Source: Luzula sylvatica
Lineage: Eukaryota > Streptophyta > Magnoliopsida > Poales > Juncaceae
DNA length: 64,000 nucleotides
Assembly (NCBI GenBank): GCA_946800325.1
Contig: OX326961.1
Location: 40,431,543 to 40,495,542, forward strand
Reading direction: 5' to 3'
Positions 62,901 through 64,000 of the stretch are shown here, one piece after another. Numbering within the stretch: the stretch's first letter is position 1; the number at the start of each line of letters is the position of its first letter. The position numbers were made by a program, and so were the translations under genes. The notes beneath the pieces are model-generated. The model saw only the letters and a program-made list of their open reading frames with translations. It searched no databases and was not told the DNA's origin.

Positions 62901-64000
62901 TACGATACAAATGATCTTAAAACACGTTATTTGAACTACTCAAAGCGTTAAAATCTTGTTTTGAATCGAAAAACAAACTTTCTTAGTGTTTGTGAAATTC
63001 GGTGAAAAGTTGTGTAGTAAAAGATACGGTACAAATGATCTAAAAACACGTTATTTGAGCTCCTCAAAGCGTTAAAATCTTGTTTAGAATCGAAAAACAA
63101 ACTATCTTAGTGTTTGTGAAATTTGGTGAAAAGTTATGTACTAAAAGATACGATACAAATGATCTTAAAACACGTTATTTGAACTCGTCAAAGCGTTAAA
63201 ATCTTGTTTTGAATCTAAAAACAAACTATCTTAGTGTTTGTGAAATTTGGTGAAAAGTTATGTACTGAAAGATACGATACAAATGATCTAGAAACACGTT
63301 ATTTGAACTCCTCAAAGCGTTAAAAGCTTGTTTTGAATCGAAACACAAACTTTCTTAGTGTTTGTGAAATTTCGTGAAAAGTTATGTAGTAAAAGATACG
63401 ATACAAAGGATCTAAAAACACGTTATTTGAACTCCTCAAAACGTTAAAATCTTGTTTTGAATCGAAAAACAAACTTTCTTAGTGTTTGTGTAATTTGGTG
63501 ATAAGTTATGTAGTAAAAGATACGATACAAATGATCTTAAAACACGTTATTTGAACTCGTCAAAGCGTTAAAATCTTGTTTTGAATCGAAAAACAAACTT
63601 TCTTAGTGTTTGTGAAATTTGGTGAAAAGTTATGTGGTAAAAGATACGGTACAAATGATCTAAAAACACGTTATTTGAACTCCTCAAAGCGTTAAAATCT
63701 TGTTTTGAATCGAAAAACAAACTATGTTAGTGTTTGTGAAATTTGGTGAAAAGTTATGTTCTAAAAGGTACGATACAAATGATCTAAAAACACGTTATTT
63801 GAACTCCTCAAAGCGTTAAAAGCTTGTTTTGAATCGAAACTCAAACTTTCTTAGTGTTTGTGAAATTTCGTGAAAAGTTATGTAGTAAAAGATACGATAC
63901 AAATGATCTAAAACATGTTATTTGAACTCCTCAAAGCGTTAAAATCTTGTTTTGAATCGAAAAACAAACTTTCTTAGTGTTTGTGAAATTTGGTGAAAAG
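55702..64000. repeat. 45-monomer repeat, 5578 bp, about 1.5 copies reaching the window end
   Basis: Sequence from about 55702 recurs 5578 bp further on, and the second copy is cut by the end of the window. GCGCT is at 56375 and 61953, GTGTAATTT at 56175 and 61753, GAAAACTT at 57059 and 62637 (C), and the rare GATCCAGAAAC at 57091 and 62669 (CAG). The last marker is found nowhere else I could see, so these two segments share an exclusive ancestor. They differ by scattered bases. GTTTTGTGG near 56938, ACGTAATTT at 57350 and GATGTAAAA at 62048 are private. The first copy has CTTTCTTAG where the second has CTTTCTTTG (about 57290 against 62850). Confidence 0.8.
58623..63575. repeat. Block repeating 12.6-18.3 kb about 45 kb away
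   Basis: From about 59720 to 63575 the sequence follows 14480-18335 at a constant offset of 45,240 bp (365 monomers, 20 of them 123 bp). ATCTACGAAC is at 60311 and 15071, GCGCT at 61953 and 16713, and TTTCAACTCC near 61694 and 16454. From 58623 to about 59423 it follows 12640-13440 at an offset of 45,983 bp, including the unusual GAAAAGTTACGTAGTA monomer. The change in offset means the right copy lacks about six monomers net relative to the left. Private changes in the right copy include AAAACCTTG at 60475, AAGTGATG at 58548 and ACAAGCTTT near 59381. Two distant parts of the window therefore share one ancestral arrangement, with the amplified blocks between them. Confidence 0.75.

Larger units (their letters stand above)
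1..64000. repeat. 124-bp satellite DNA array, head to tail, filling the window
   Basis: The entire window is a tandem array of one 124-bp monomer. Taking the TCGAAAAAC motif as position 1, successive copies start at 1, 125, 249, 373, 497 and so on, with the last start at 63957. This gives 516 complete monomers and a 44-bp remainder. All copies have the same orientation, and I saw no inversion, gap, transposon or unique sequence. Consensus composition is 48 A, 41 T, 20 G and 15 C (28% G+C). Nothing looks coding. Because 124 is not a multiple of three, the frame shifts at each monomer. The consensus plus strand has stops in all three frames. The longest consensus open stretch is about 160 bp, on the minus strand, so the whole length is gene-free. 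Tandem satellites of this size are typical of eukaryotic centromeric, pericentromeric or subtelomeric heterochromatin; which of these applies here is inference. The family is not one I can name. Confidence 0.98.

Noticed and set aside
1..64000. CRISPR array
   Set aside because: The repeat is 124 bp with no unique spacers between copies, far from the 25-40-bp repeat and unique-spacer pattern, and no cas-like gene is present.
1..64000. Coding tandem-repeat protein
   Set aside because: 124 is not a multiple of three, so the frame shifts every monomer. The consensus plus strand has stops in all frames (for example TGA at 28, TGA at 38, TAA at 108), and the longest consensus open stretch, on the minus strand, is about 160 bp.
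1..64000. Human or primate alpha satellite, or plant CEN180-type satellite
   Set aside because: The monomer is 124 bp rather than about 171 or 178 bp, and I see no recognisable sequence match to either family.
1..64000. Yeast-type replication origin (ARS consensus)
   Set aside because: AT-rich stretches come close, but none fits WTTTAYRTTTW on either strand in the consensus monomer.
1..64000. Telomeric repeats or a telomere-proximal array
   Set aside because: No TTAGGG, TTTAGGG or TTAGG runs occur anywhere; the CAAACACTAAG-like strings on the minus strand are single parts of the monomer.
1..64000. Transposon or retroelement insertion within the array
   Set aside because: The monomer phase is unbroken from 1 to 64000, and total length is fully explained by 124- and 123-bp units, leaving no room for an insert or target-site duplication.
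1..64000. Inverted blocks within the array
   Set aside because: Every line reads in the same orientation (GTGTTTGTGAAA on the plus strand); I found no stretch with the reverse complement as the repeating unit.

Overview
The whole 64-kb window is one uninterrupted tandem array of an AT-rich satellite DNA. I find no protein-coding gene, RNA gene, transposon, CRISPR array or unique-sequence island. The monomer is 124 bp (about 28% G+C). Every copy runs head to tail in the same orientation. Counting from base 1, the window holds 516 complete monomers plus a 44-bp partial one at 63957-64000. About 28 of the complete monomers belong to a one-base-shorter (123-bp) subtype. The arithmetic closes exactly: 488 x 124 + 28 x 123 = 63,956, so there is no net length change from any other indel.

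An array of this size and regularity points to nuclear heterochromatin of a eukaryote: centromeric, pericentromeric, subtelomeric or a knob. I do not recognise the monomer as a named satellite family and cannot place the organism. Neither array edge is in the window. Each consensus monomer has four CpGs, more than its base composition predicts. That argues against long-term CpG loss by methylation, or for homogenisation fast enough to hide it.

The information in the window lies in its higher-order structure. Monomers carry combinations of a limited set of diagnostic substitutions, and blocks of different monomers are themselves repeated. Region by region: 1-3842 holds two copies of a 17/14-monomer higher-order repeat (2107 and 1735 bp). 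4088-9828 is a mosaic with small local duplications (372, 496 and 1363 bp steps). A block at 4463-8228 recurs at 12892-16657. 14312-25037 is a 3347-bp (27-monomer) repeat in about 3.2 copies. 20560-35780 is a 4958-bp (40-monomer) repeat in about 3.1 copies and overlaps the previous array. 33080-52350 is a nested 9171-bp (74-monomer) repeat built from 4710-bp and 4461-bp steps. 52440-56950 is a recombinant patchwork with a displaced copy of 19471-21121 and a 1239-bp tandem duplication. 55702-64000 is a 5578-bp (45-monomer) repeat in about 1.5 copies. Much of 58.6-63.6 kb also repeats 12.6-18.3 kb about 45 kb away.

The layers overlap and share breakpoints, as expected of repeated unequal exchange or segmental amplification in register. 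The 3347-, 4958- and 9171-bp copies look nearly identical, so the middle of the window looks younger than the left part. All periods were measured by hand from the coordinates of diagnostic variants. Block edges are good to roughly one monomer.
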